Source: Euptelea pleiosperma (taxonomy: Eukaryota; Streptophyta; Magnoliopsida; Ranunculales; Eupteleaceae). From it: 64,000 bases of DNA. The notes beneath the pieces were generated by a model. That model made no database searches and was not told the origin of the DNA. It saw nothing but the letters and a program-made list of their open reading frames with translations. The stretch covers positions 16,499,929-16,563,928 of the forward strand of contig CM068541.1 in NCBI GenBank assembly GCA_035048495.1, in the 5' to 3' direction. The position numbers and the translations under genes are program-made. This document shows, piece by piece, positions 44,450 to 56,076 of this stretch; position 1 is the stretch's first letter, and each line of letters starts with the position of its first letter.

Positions 44450-45416
44450 TGCCAAACAAGAAGACTTTTAATTGACCTCCACTAGGACAGATAGAGGGTT
44501 CTTTTGTTTAATTGGTGGGGGAAAATAGACTCATTTATGAGAAGCCAGAGTCTCCATAAAAGAATAATGGGTGAATTCTGTAACGTATAGATCCCAATAG
44601 TCACCTCTAGAATATTCAAGAATCTTATTGACCACCCAAGTAGTTAAAGCATCATCTAGGGAGTTATGACACTTGAGGGATAGGGGGAAGCGAGCCAAGG
44701 TCTGGCAAAAGTCCAGGTATTGAAACAAGGTATGGATGCTATCTTATCTAGGGTGGCCACATATTGGATAGTTAGGATCCACGTCTCCAATGCGGGGAGT
44801 AAAGGTACATTTGGAGGGAAGGATTTGCCTAAGAAATCTCTAGATGAGCATCTGAGCACGTCTAGGGATATTAACTTTCTAGATCGTGGTCCAAAGGTTC
44901 TCAGGGTAAGCCGATTGGCCCAATGGGTGATATGTTGGTTGTAGTTCATTGTAGGCTAACTTAGATATAAATTTACCATTTTTTTCCAAGGCCCAAAAGA
45001 TTCTGCATGACAACAGGGATTGGCTGAGGGGAGATGCTCAAAATCCAGCTTGTTTCCTCTGTAGAAAATAGGTTCGAGATAGTGTGATGGTCCCAACTTC
45101 TATTTGGTAGGATAAGGTCCTCCACTTTGTTGAAACAAGAATCTGGGGGCTTGGGGCTATTGATCTAATGGTTTGGACAATTTAGAATCCAGAGGTCCTT
45201 CCATAGATCAATAGATTTGTCGTCGCCTGTAAGCCAAATAAATCGACTTTTGAAAATTTCTTTCGCTTTGATGATGCTTTCCAGTACCAAGGGTCTCCTA
45301 GCTTTACATCTAGATCCAGAAAAGAAAGAAGAGGAAAAGTGCTTGTGTTTTAGGAGGGAGGCTCCAAGGGCCACCAGATTGAAAAGGATTTTCTAGGCAT
45401 TTTTTGCTAGGAACCC

Positions 45417-45554
45417 TTTGGCTAAAGGAGTGTAGATTGAGTCCCAATTGGTAAGGTGAATGGATTTTTTGGCCTGCGACCCATCCTACAAGAAATGGTT
45501 AACCATTGAATCCATCTTTTTAAAAGGTTTTTATTTGGAAATAAAGAGAACATC
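45417..45554 (+). repeat. 138-bp direct repeat, left copy
   Basis: It matches 46640-46777 at all but about four positions (for example GGAGTGTAGATTGAG against GGGGTGTAGATAGAG). It is LINE thumb sequence. Confidence 0.9.
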
Positions 45555-46639
45555 AACCCATGAAAACCCCAAATTTCACAGTTGAAAATCAACTCATGTA
45601 AACCCCAAATAATGGGCAATAATGCTCAAATTTCAGGGTTGAAAATCAACGCACGAAAACCCAAAATTGCACAGTTGAAAATCAACTCATGTAAACCCCA
45701 AAGAATGGGCAATAATGCTCAGATTCCACTATTGAAAATCAAACCCCAAATAATGGGAAGGCTAATCTAGGGTTCGGCCATACATCCATACTTTAAAAAT
45801 CATCCAAACGATACAATAATTCTCAAATTCCATTATTGAAAATCAACCCATGAAAACCCCAAATTATGGACAGGCTAATCTAGGGTTCGGCTATACATCC
45901 ATACATTCAAAAAGCATCCAAAAAATACAATGGATTAAAGCATTTTTTGGGTAAAATACCCAATGGCCAGATGCCATCAAATAAATTAAAAAAAAAGAAG
46001 AAACTCACATCTGTGTTAGCTTGTAAAGAAAAAACTCTGAGAATAATAAGTCTGATTGGTGATGCCGGCAACATTAGAACATAGATTGGGGGTTCCTACA
46101 CACCCAAAATCAGTCGACTGGTGATCTAGGGTGAAATCCTAAAAAAAAAACCAAACGAACAATAAAATGGTGAGAAAACTCACCTGCGACGGGAAGCACC
46201 GGCGTAGAGGACCGGAGAGAATCACCTGAGTGGAGACCGGCAACAAGGGGTTGGGAGGTCGGAGGAGAAAACCTCAATTTCGTGCCAGAGAAAGGGTTTG
46301 GAGGGAAAGGTTTTCGCAGAAAGCGAAAATAGCATTTTTTTTTTTTATATACTTATCTTTTACCAATGCCGGTCTGACTGTCGCTAAATAATATATATAG
46401 CGACGGTCAAAGAAAAATCGTCGCTGTAAATGGTTTTTAGTGACGACTAGAATTAAGCCATCCGTACTGATCGACGCTATATGCGCTAAATATCCCTCCA
46501 AAACAACTTTTTCCTTTCAGCGATAGTTAACCTTTGGCTGTTGCTAAATATGACCTACAAAGAGGATTTTTCTGGCCGTCGCTAAATCCAAATTTTCTTG
46601 TAGTGAGGTATCATGGAATTTTCTAATCCCCCAATCCCT
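45555..46639. mobile_element. Insertion in the LINE ending in a CACTA terminus
   Basis: 45555-45930 is a small set of imperfect repeats (TTGAAAATCAACYCATG, AACCCCAAATAATGG, TAGGGTTCGGCCATACATCC). These phrases resemble the centre of family-P MITEs. 46370-46600 has subterminal CACTA-like motifs (GCGACGGTC, GTCGCTAAA) and ends CTTGTAGTG at 46597-46605, the inverse of CACTACAAG. The left CACTA end was not found, so this may be a truncated non-autonomous CACTA next to another repeat. No ORF. Confidence 0.65.
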
Positions 46640-46777
46640 TTGGCTAAAGGGGTGTAGATAGAGTCCCAATTGGTAAGGTGAATGGATTTTTTGGCCTGGG
46701 ACCCATCCTACAAGAAATGGTTAACCATTGAATCCATCTTTTTAAAAGGTTTTTATTTGGAAATAAGGAGAACATCA
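46640..46777 (+). repeat. 138-bp direct repeat, right copy
   Basis: Partner of 45417-45554. The LINE continues normally to the right of this copy and to the left of the other. Confidence 0.9.
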
Positions 46778-47096
46778 AATTAATCGGAATTGAATTTTCC
46801 ACTGCTTTAATGACAGTAGATCTCCCCACCTAGGAAATAGTTTATGCCTTCCAACCAGCCACTATATTGGAAATCCTCTCAACAGAAATGGAAAAAGCTT
46901 TGGCCTTGGATTTTCAATAGAGTGGGGTCTCAGATGTTATCCCGAGATGTTCATGTTCTTGATTTTCAAAATGAAGATGCCCCCTTTTGTCCACAATGGA
47001 GGTTTTTGCTGTTTATGATCCCAGATTTTCCAAAATTAATTTCTTGGCCCGAGGATTCACAGTAGCTATCTAGGGTATCTTTAAGTTTTCTAACTT

Positions 47097-47771
47097 CTAC
47101 AAGGTTTGCGCAAGAAAAAAAATGAAACAATCATCAACAAATAGGAGATGAGAGATAGGGGGAGCAGATCTAGCAATCTTAATGCTATGGATATTTTTGA
47201 GGCTTTCCTCCTTGTAAATGACTTTGGATAGAACTTTAGAACATAGGATGAAGAGGTAGGGAAATAGGGGGTCTCCTTGCCTAAGGCCTCTAGAAGCTTG
47301 AAAGGATCCCATAGGGGGGCCATTGAGGAGGATGGAGTAAGGTGGAAGATGAAATACATTGTCGGATCCAACTAATTCAAGTGTCATAAAAACCCATAGC
47401 TTTTAAAGTGTTGCACAAGAAGGGCCATTCTATTTTATTATAGGCGTTGGCCATATCCAGCTTTATAGCCATCAACCCTTACTTACCTTTTCTCCTACCA
47501 AGCGAATGAATGGCTTCTTGGGCCAGAATAGTATTCTTAGACATTTGCCTTCCAAGAACAAAGGTAGCTTGATGGGGGACGCTAGTTTTCCAATGATGGT
47601 TCTAAGCCTAGCAATGAGGAGCTTGGAGATGATTTTGTCAATTACATTGCAAAGGCTAATCGGCTTGAATTGGGAAATGGCCTTTGGGCCTAAGATTTTT
47701 TGGATTAGGGCAATGTTGGTACGGTTTAGCTTTCCGAGAGAACAACTAGTCTGAAGGAAATCAAGGACCAA
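47097..47771 (-). pseudogene. LINE RT domain with FVDD catalytic box
   Basis: The piece 47771-47472 reads FLQTSCSLGKLNRTNIALIQ and FKPISLCNVIDKIISKLLIA. The piece 47387-47097 reads GPPMGSFQASRGLRQGDPLF and HLLFVDDCFIFF. The usual LINE FADD is FVDD here; both Asp are kept. The stretch is broken by at least one shift near 47440. Confidence 0.85.
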
Positions 47772-48368
47772 CTGGAAAACTTCCTCCTTCAGGTCTTCTC
47801 AGTAAGTCTGATAGATAAGAACATTGAGGCCATTTGGTTTCAGAGCCTTACAAGCACCAATGCTAAAGGCAATCTCATTCACCTCATCCACAATTGGCAG
47901 TCTAGTGAGCAAATTGTTTTTCGCATCAAAACCTACTATTCACACTATTGATTAAGTCAACATTGTCTAAGTTTGATGAGGTAAAGAGATTAAAGATGAA
48001 GTCACAAATCCATTCCCATCTTTTATCCACTCTATCTTATTTTTTCTTCTTTGGATCATAGTGGACAGGTGGAAAAACTTTGAGTTCTTGTCTCGCCTTC
48101 TTTCAGCCAAATTTCCCTGAATTTATTCTTCCACACCATCTCCTCTTGGAGAAGGGCTTTATCCAATTGATGGGTAAAATCTAGTTCATTTCTAGACAAA
48201 TGAGGGTTCTAGGGATTACATTGAACATGGAGCGGATTTTCTTTTAGCCACTTAACCTTTTCATAGATGTTTCCAAGTTTTTTTTTTCTTTCAATCTTTG
48301 ATTTTATTTTTTGATAGATTTGGGTAAGTTTTGGCCCTCTCATTTTTTTTCTTTCCAAATTTTCTGTA

Positions 48369-48922
48369 TCAAGGATTGACATTCCTCTTCCTTGGTCCAC
48401 ATAAATAAGAAATGAAAAAGGTTTTGGATTTTTTAGTGGCTAAGTTGGTATCAATCAAAATGGAACAGTGGCCAGAGACAAAATTTTGGAGATGGGTGAC
48501 AGATGCCTCTGGGAAGAGGCTACGCCAACCTTGTCTCTTGTTCGACCAAGTAATGTAGCATCCAATGAAACCTAGGTAAAAAAACTCCACATCCCACATG
48601 AACTCAAGGAGGGCTTTTTCTAAAGGCTTTTTTCTTAGCTGCCACCTGATTTTTCCCAAAGAAGAGTAATCTCAATAAAGTTTGTCGCAATCAACCAAGG
48701 GGAGTCAACTCTGTTGGCAACAGACAAGAGGTCCCTCCAAAGAATTTTTCTATGTTGGGTTCTCAGATCCCCATATATAAGAGACATAATCCAAGGGATT
48801 GAAGGGGGGTCGGATTTAATCCTAAGAAGTATTCCACAGTTATTTTTTGTTAGGATGTTGATGCGAAAGCCATCCTTCCAAGCAACCCAGAGGCCACCAC
48901 TCAACCCCACAGCTGGTAACAT
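48369..48922 (-). pseudogene. LINE endonuclease remnant
   Basis: GLSGGLWVAWKDGFRINILT, SLIYGDLRTQHRKILW, IATNFIEI (normally GDFN), then GCYITWSNKRQGW and SGHCSILIDT (normally SDHxPI, here GHC). The altered residues at both metal-site motifs suggest loss of activity. The N-terminal WN and QET motifs are missing. Confidence 0.8.
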
Positions 48923-48925
48923 GGC

Positions 48926-51537
48926 TCATATTGTTGTCCGTCGTAAAAGATTTACTCGATTTTTATCATTTGCATGATGAAATCATAGGCCGTGTTTGGA
49001 ACGGGGAAAATGGGCATCAGAAATGTCTAGGTGTGACCATAGTTAGTAAATTGACGTATTATACAAAATTTTTAAAAAAAAAATGTATTAAACGGCTGAA
49101 TTTTTTTGGGAAAATTACTTTTAAGTCCATATTTACAAAAATACCGACCATTTAGTCCCCTCTACAAAACTATGAACACTTTGGTTTAATTGACTGCCCA
49201 TTAAGGCATTTCTTTTGAAATGCCCATACTACCCTCCAGCTAATATCAGTTTGAATTGATAGTATCATTTGATTTGAGGTTTGACTGACGACACAGTACC
49301 GTACGTCAATTTTGTCCAACTCCTTCTTTCCATTTTCTTGCTCTTGAGCTTTTTTCCCTCCATTTCCTTCTTCAGCTTTTTTTCTCTATTTTCTTGCTTT
49401 AGAGCTCTTTCCCTCCATTTTCTCCCTTTATAACTCTTTGCAACTCATTTATACTACATTCAAGGTGAAGAAAGATGAAGGTGGTGCAAGTTTAAAGATT
49501 TCCTTCTAGTCATCTATTTTATAGCATCCCGTTATCCTCTATAGTTCTTTGCAACTTGTCTATATGCCATTGAAGGTGAATAAAGAAGACGACGCTGGCT
49601 TCAAGGGTTAGTTAAGAAGAAGAAGGTGAAGATGGAACAAGGAAGAAGCTGAAGAAGATGATTACTACTTTAATTTTCGTTAAGCAATAATCTTCAAGGA
49701 AGAAGCTGAAGAAGATGGTTATCACTTTCATTTTCGTCAAACAAGAATCGTCTCTCAAGTTTTAGTAATGATATTCACAAAACTGGTTGAACCAGGACCA
49801 TTTTTCCCAAACCGTTTGAATCAATACCATTTTCACAAAACTAGTTGAACCAGTACCATTTCCATGATGTATGTATCTATTTACAGTTTAAGTATTGAGC
49901 TCAACTTAGTTGAAACACTAACACAGTTAGACTATAATGAAAAGATGATGAAAAAATGCATCTCAACGAAGAAGAACTTATGTAACAATGTTGGAAATCG
50001 AACAATTTTTTTTTTCTAAATCGATTGAACCAGTACCATTTTCATGAAACTTGTATTCATTTTCAATTTGAGTATTGAGCACAACTTAGTTGAATCACTA
50101 ACAAAATTAGATGATAATTAAGAGAAGATGGAAAAATGCACAACGAAGAGGAACCCTTGTAACAATAGTAAATTAGACAAAATTTTGTCAAAGGAATCGT
50201 TCAACTTGATCGAACCAGTACCATTTTCACGATTTTGTTTTCAGTTTGAATACTAAACTTTAAAATCTACAAGCAAAGCTTCATCTTCCTAACTGTTTTT
50301 ATTTTATAAGACATGTTTAAAACTCCGTTTCACTCTCAATACCTTATCTATTTCTCTAACCATTTTGTTAAGTCGGTATTTTATTTCAAGTTTGAGTATT
50401 GAGCTCAAACTGGTTGAACCAACACCATTTTAGTTTCAGTGAATTAGTTGAACTAGTAACAATGGTGAAACAGATGTCAAAAGTTTTTCAAAAGAATTAA
50501 TTTTTCAAGCGTCGTAAACGAAGAATTGTACCAGTGTCAGTCAAGGATAAGGATAAGGGCATTATCATCTTTTCATTTTGATTTAAAATATATTTAATAG
50601 TAAAAATAACCAAAGAAGACTTATTGGTCCACCAAGCCATAAAGCATGACTAAATCGGGCGAAATTTTTTTCTACGGTCAGATACGACCAACGTGCTCGT
50701 AACTACGACTTTTATGGTAATTCTCACAATTTTTTCAAAGATTCAATACGTTCCACGTCTTTATGAGGAATAAATGTGAATTATTCCTGAATTATAGAAA
50801 AATTAATTTTAAATGCAAAAATGGCTGAGATAATGGAAAAATAACTGTTTTTAAATTTTTTATTTTATTTTATTATTTGCCAAAATTTTAACCAAATTTT
50901 TGAATAACAATCCCGAATTATACTCAAACTTTTCCGTACCGTATTTTTGCGGTATGCCGAATTGCTAACTATGGTCCCCACCTCCCCATGTATAGGTAGC
51001 CACTCGCTACACCACATTTTGATGGATTTCAAGTGGTGATCAGCAATCCCCCCACCCACATGAACTAATGATCAATGGCTCTATACACCATTGAAGTTGT
51101 TTAGCTACAACAACCCAGATAGGTTTTGTAGGTGGAATTTTGACTAAACAAATTTGTCTCAATAACATCTACCTGCCAACAATATCAATCGAGCGGGCCC
51201 CACTATGGCTGAGTGGGGACAACATAGTTTTACTGTAGCATATTTCCAAAAATAATATGGGCCCTACCATGTATAGGTGTCGATTCCTGAATGCTACGAT
51301 ACCTTCTGATGTCTAATCTAAAGATTTTTGAGTGGAGGTTGAGATGATATTTGTGGTTGGAGAGATCTCCTACGTGGATCTCTCTTTGATGGGACCAGAT
51401 GTCTATTTCAGTTAGGCTGATTTTTGGTGGAGGTCACTGAGATGGGCCCATCAATTGGATTATCTAGATCATAAGCATTTACACCACTTGAATGATAAAG
51501 ACCCTAAAACTAGAGTCCAATAATAGTACTTAGATTC
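48926..51537. other. Non-coding stretch with imperfect tandem repeats
   Basis: No gene was found. Around 49640-49740 a unit GGAAGAAGCTGAAGAAGATG occurs twice. 49780-50480 repeats TTGAACCAGTACCATTTTC and TGAGTATTGAGC(T/A)CAACTTAG at irregular spacing of about 180-300 bp. 49080-49260 resembles a MITE end (ACCGACCATTTAGTCCCCTC) but no partner was identified. Confidence 0.5.
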
Positions 51538-51852
51538 ATAGTTTAAAAAACGGAAAATGACAGCCGTTATAATGGATCTCCCCGTTACGTTACGTACCGT
51601 TAAAACGTTCAAAAAATAACGGCCATTTTTTTGTTATAACGAAAATAACCGTTATTCTGGAAAAAAAAAAATGTGAAAAGGCCGTTATTTTTCATTTTTG
51701 AAATTTCAAAATTTGAATTTCAGCTCCATTAATTTTCCGTTATTTTCCCGTTGTTTTCTGTTTTGGCCCCCAAGCATTACAATTCATTATAACAGAAAAA
51801 ACAGTAACGCCCTCAGTCCGTTATACCGTTATAATGCCCCTTTTAAACCTTG
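51538..51852. mobile_element. Mutator-like MITE (CCGTTATAACGG family), copy 1
   Basis: Flanks CTTAGATTC (51529-51537) and CTTAGATTA (51853-51861) form a 9-bp TSD with one change. The ends read GTTTAAAAAACGG and TTTTAAACCTTG. The interior is rich in CCGTTAT, ATAACGG and GTTATAACG. Confidence 0.8.
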
Positions 51853-51857
51853 CTTAG

Positions 51858-51860
<3 letters not shown>

Positions 51861-51889
<29 letters not shown>

Positions 51890-51920
51890 CCTATATCTAT
51901 CTATCTATCTATCTATCTAT
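51861..51920 (+). repeat. (ATCT)n microsatellite
   Basis: About 60 bases of ATCT units with two imperfect ones (CTACCTATAT). Confidence 0.95.
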
Positions 51921-52011
51921 ACTACTTTAAAGTCAAAACCGGGGTTGGGGCACGCCCTTCACACGGGCTTCACAAGACACGGGCTTCACAAGATGCTCAC
52001 CTAGACAGAGC

Positions 52012-52385
52012 AGAACTTTGATGATAGAGGTCCATCATCAACGTTGATGATGGATTACTTTGTGGGCCACATGGCACACTCTTAAAGACTACTGGCCATA
52101 TGGATGTTTTGCTCATGCCTAGGTAGATCTACATACCAAACATCACCAGATTAGTGATTTCTAGCCTTTCGATTTGAGTACCCAAATAATACTCGAAATT
52201 CACGGTTAAAAATAAACTATGGAATAGACTCTAATCTCTAATCCAAGGGATAGTAATCAGGTTGAATTATGGTGTGCAAGTCTATCTAGGGATGGGCCAA
52301 ACATCCATACGGTCAGTGGTCTCTAAGAGTGTGCCACGTGTCTCATACTATGGTTCATCATGAACGTTGATGTGGGCCACCCCCC
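52012..52385. mobile_element. Palindromic MITE (family P), copy 3
   Basis: Left: TCCATCATCAACGTTGATG, GGCACACTCTTAAAGACTAC, CCAGATTAGTGATTTCTAG. Right, inverted: GGGATGGGCCAAACATCCAT, GGTCTCTAAGAGTGTGCCAC, TTCATCATGAACGTTGATG. The stretch 51923-52011 before it resembles the sequence before copy 1 (CAAAACC..GGTTGGGGCA, CACACGG). Confidence 0.82.
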
Positions 52386-52480
52386 TAGATCAAGCAAAGA
52401 GCGACTGTCTTTTCGCTGTCTGGTGAATGGACGATTGGCACTTTACCGACCTCGAGACTGGGACTTAAGGAGTTGGAAGC

Positions 52481-52830
52481 AAGGTTTAAAGGGGACCGTT
52501 ATAACGGTATAATGGACTGGGGGCGTTACCGTTTTTTCCGTTATAACGAAAAAAAACGCTCAGGGGCAAAAATAGAAAAAAATGGGAAAATAACAGAAAA
52601 TAATGGCGCTGAAATTCAAATTTTGAAATTTAAAATTTGAATTTCAAAATTTAAAAAATGAAAAATAACGGAAATAACGGCCGTTTTTTTTCACAAAATT
52701 TTTCAGAAAATAACGGTCTTTATTTTCGTTATAACGGAAAATAACGGCTGTTATTTTCTGGGCGTTTTAACTGTCCATAACGTAACGGGGTAGGTCCGAA
52801 TCTGTTATAACGGCCGTTTTTTAAACCTTG
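52481..52830. mobile_element. Mutator-like MITE (CCGTTATAACGG family), copy 2, perfect 9-bp TSD
   Basis: GTTGGAAGC occurs at 52472-52480 and 52831-52839. The ends AAGGTTTAAAGGGGACCGTT and, inverted, CAAGGTTTAAAAAACGGCCG are the family TIRs. Confidence 0.9.
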
Positions 52831-52839
52831 GTTGGAAGC

Positions 52840-53337
52840 AGTGGGTGTAATTGCTATTCCTGTCATAAGCCACGTGGATGCACGAGGTTGTCTGTGGGAG
52901 GCTAGGGCTTGTCCCTTTTTATGTGGCAAGGATGAATGAATCGAGGTTCTTAGCAAGGTTTTAATTAACAAAATTTATGGGATTTTCTCATATAAACTTG
53001 GTCATTACGTATGCGCAAGGGTAATGACGTCCTTAGGTCCTCACCATTGGATCTATGGTCCTAGGGACTTGTGCTACTGATTCAATGGTGTAGGACCACC
53101 ATCCTGAGCATACACGGGTGCTGAGGGAGCTGGCTGATTTGATGGGCTTTGCTGTGTAAAACCTTTTACAAAAATAAACTTAGGCCTGGCTCAGATCTAA
53201 CACGGACCTGGACCTGAAATGTTTGGACCCATAATGGTCTGGACCGGGCATAAATGCAGTGACATGTTCTGGGTCAAACCAGGTGGAGCTCGGCCCAGTA
53301 TGAAACCCGGCACGTTAATATGCTTAGGCATATTGCT
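52840..53337. other. Non-coding stretch
   Basis: No gene or repeat was recognised apart from a GGCCCAGxxx/CCGGG-rich patch near 53185-53320. Confidence 0.4.
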
Positions 53338-53745
53338 GAGTAAAACTTTGATGACAGGGTACTGTCATCGAGGCCGATGACAGCGCACAATATGAGTCAC
53401 GTGACACACTCTTAGAGGACTCTGATCGTATGGATGTTTGGCCAATCCCTAGGTGGACTTACAAACCAAAAATCAGCTTGATTAATGATTTCAAACCTTC
53501 GGATCTTTGTACCTCAAATAATGGTCAATAATGCTCAAATTCCCACAGTTAAAAATCAACCCCATCAAAATAATTCCATTCCAAGGCCTAGAAATCACTA
53601 ATCAGGCTGATTTTTGGTTTGTAGGTCCAACTAGGGATTGGCCAAACATTCATACGGTCAGAGTCCTATAAGAGTGTGCCAAGTGGCTCATATTGTGCGC
53701 TGTCATCGGCTTTGATGACAGTGTCCTGTCATCAAAGTTTTACTT
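53338..53745. mobile_element. Palindromic MITE (family P), copy 4, longest arms
   Basis: The left AGTAAAACTTTGATGACAGG, CTGTCATCGAGGCCGATGAC, AGCGCACAATATGAGTCACG is mirrored at the right by CTCATATTGTGCGCTGTCAT, CGGCTTTGATGACAG, TGTCATCAAAGTTTTACT. Nearly the whole 400 bp can pair. Confidence 0.85.
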
Positions 53746-54134
53746 TATTTTGCTAATCAGGCATTGTTTGGAGACCCAAAAAATGGGGCAGCCTTGAGCA
53801 GTCCACTTCTGGGCCTGACATATGTTTGGTAACCCGTGGGGACCACTTTTTTCGGTTCCCGTGTGTCAGAGTTTTCCCTTAAAACTGGACTAGAGTTGGA
53901 TTTTGGAAAAGTAATTCGGATCTGGTTCTTTTGTGCTATGACTGTGCTAGACCCTGAAAACAAGAGATTTCTAAACAGGCCCTATTTATTTAGTGGCCAG
54001 AAGGCCCAGAACCATGGTTTAACAGCCGTTGTAACGGTAATGCCCAACCTTGTTATGTTTTTTCTCAAAAAATAAGCAGTTTGTGCTTACCTTTATGGTT
54101 TTTTTTTTTTCCGAATAATATTAATATTCTGACC

Positions 54135-54468
54135 CAAGGTTTAAAAGGGGCCGTTATAACGGTATAACGGACTAGGGGCGTTACCGTTTTTTCTATTATA
54201 ACAAATTGTAACACGCAAAAACAGAAAATATGAAAAAAAAAACAGCTTTAAAATTCAAAATTTGAATTTCAAATTTTCAATAAAAAGTAACAGAAAATGA
54301 AATAACGGATGTTTTTTCACAAATAGTCTAAGATAACGGATGGAAAATTAATAAAAAATAATGGCCGTTATTTTCTGAGCATTAAAAAGGTACATAACAG
54401 AACGGGGGAGGTCTGAATCCGTTACAATCGCAGTTATTTTTGTTATAACGGCCGTTTTTAAAAACCAT
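54135..54468. mobile_element. Mutator-like MITE (CCGTTATAACGG family), copy 3
   Basis: Flanks ATTCTGACC (54126-54134) and GTTCTGACC (54469-54477), 8 of 9 identical. The ends are AAGGTTTAAAAGGGGCCG and GGCCGTTTTTAAAAACCATG. Confidence 0.82.
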
Positions 54469-54477
54469 GTTCTGACC

Positions 54478-55177
54478 GTTCTTAGTTGGAAGTTGGAAGT
54501 GACTGATGTGACCTGTCATAATGGTAGGTTAAGAGACCGTTATAAAATTATTATGGGTCCTTTAAAAACTTGGAAAGAACCAGGGAACAAAAAACCGTTA
54601 ATGGCCACAGCCAGGTTCAGTGTAACACACCTAGGCAAACTGTAAATCGGTAATATTTGACCGATTACAATTTTACCATAGTAGAAAGAACAATGAAACA
54701 AAAAAACGTTATAACGGCGTGAGACGGTGAAGTTTGATGGCAGTTAATCCCGTTAATTTCGTTGAATAAAACCTTGACCAGTCATATTTCGACACCAAAC
54801 AATGGGAGGAGAAGTGGAATTATGTTCAAATGCGGCAGACGAAAGCCTTAAAAGCTGCTTTTAACACATGGTGGGACCAAACCATAAAGTCCCTCGTGAC
54901 TATATATTTCATGAAATTCAAAGTCGTGGCTTGATGCGGTCTTTTCTTCCTTTCCCTTCTCTTCTTTTTTCCCTAGATTTGGTAGGATAAGGCTCACGTT
55001 AGACTGAATGGGGTCCACATGAAACTGATATCCGAAAGGACTTGAACCCATGACATTATCAAATCAGTACCACTGTCATCTCACAGTCAAAATTCAAGTT
55101 TTGGCCTTCCAGATCAAGCTATCAACAATGCCCACCCACAAAAAGATGACAACGACAACCTCCTAATTCTGATGAGT
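54478..55177. other. Non-coding stretch
   Basis: No gene was recognised. Scattered GTTATAACGG-like phrases at 54535-54730 suggest further eroded MITE sequence. Confidence 0.4.
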
Positions 55178-55478
55178 AGAACTTTGCTGACGAGACGTCT
55201 GTTGAACCGCAGTATGAGCCACATGGTATAATTTTAGAGACCATTGACTGTATGGATGTTTGGGCCATCGCTTGGTGAACCTATAGACCAAATATCAGCC
55301 CGATTAGTGATTTCAAACCTCGTGATCTTTGTACGCCAAATAATGCCTAACTTTCATGGTTAAAAATCAACCCATGAAAATGATTCCAATCTAATGCATA
55401 GAAATCATTGATCAAAATTAATTTTGGTATGTAGGTCCACTTAGCGATGGGCCAAACATCCTTACTCTCCTCGATTGC
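55178..55478. mobile_element. Palindromic MITE (family P), truncated copy 5
   Basis: It reads GTAGAACTTTGCTGACGAG, TATGAGCCACATGGTATAAT, GATTAGTGATTTCAAACC on the left, then GAAATCATTGATCA and GATGGGCCAAACATCC on the right, where it ends against copia gag sequence and lacks its outer right arm. Confidence 0.75.
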
Positions 55479-55950
55479 GGTGACCTTCACTTGGAATCTC
55501 TAAAGTAGAGATCTTAGCATCTTCTTGATTATTTTAGATTTAGAATTGCTCCCATCCAAATTTGGGGTAGGATTAACAATGTCTTTGAGTTTGGCATAGA
55601 ACTCAGTGAAAGTCTCATTATCCTACATTCTTATAGATTCAAATTTTGTAACATTTGGAATTTAGAGATCTTGACCGCGAAAGCCCTAATGGGTAGTCTC
55701 AACGATGTCCTATGCCTCTTTTGCTATCTTGCAAGTCAAAATTTTGGTGGAATTTATTTTTATCGACAACGTTGATGGTGGTATTGAGACCACCCTTGTT
55801 ATTAAAACAACATTGCTCAAAATCTTCTTTGGTCCATTCAAAGTTAGATTTGAGAACCTTGACTTCATTGACTACTTTGGTCAGAAGAATCCATTCTCCA
55901 ACAATAGTCAGCCACACCCATTCATCGATTGACCCGATGAATGCCCCCAC
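55479..55950 (-). pseudogene. Copia gag relic (another copia lineage)
   Basis: The minus strand (55950-55699) reads MGAFIGSIDEWVWLTIVGEW, LKSNFEWTKEDFEQCCFN and NVVDKNKFHQNFDLQDSKRG. Further left, separated by stops, are pieces like FALGEK-region and KILRSLP-region gag. The pattern (AFL.SLD..VW, EWTKEDFE..NFN) fits the gag of the SIRE/Maximus-like copia lineage. No complete frame. Confidence 0.7.
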
Positions 55951-55951
55951 T

Positions 55952-55977
55952 GGGGGGGGGGGGGGGGGGGGGGGGGG
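55952..55977 (+). repeat. Poly(G) run, 26 bases
   Basis: Uninterrupted G run next to the gag start. Its true length may be unreliable in assembled sequence. Confidence 0.85.
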
Positions 55978-56076
55978 AGTCTAGTAGTATTATCACCCTC
56001 TTTCTACATCTTATCGGATTGGAGTTAGATGAGTACGTAGGATCACACTCAGGTGATTAAACCTAAACGAGTGAAC

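Larger units (their letters stand above)
44450..48925 (-). mobile_element. LINE (L1 type), decayed, split by a 1.1-kb insertion
   Basis: On the minus strand from 48925: endonuclease (LPAVGLSGGLWVAWKDGF, GDLRTQHRKILWRDLL, then FIGCYITWSNKRQGW and THLQNFVSGHCSIL), RT (FKPISLCNVIDKIISKLL, LNGPPMGSFQASRGLRQGDP, LLFVDDCFIFF), the thumb (GRSTVIKAVENSIPI, NLLKRWIQWL) and the C-terminal part (LVALGASLLKHKHFSS, WLTGDDKSIDLWKDLWI, 45374-45165). The insertion at 45555-46639 sits between two copies of 138 bp of the thumb region. The 5' end is cut near 48925. Many stops. Confidence 0.88.
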
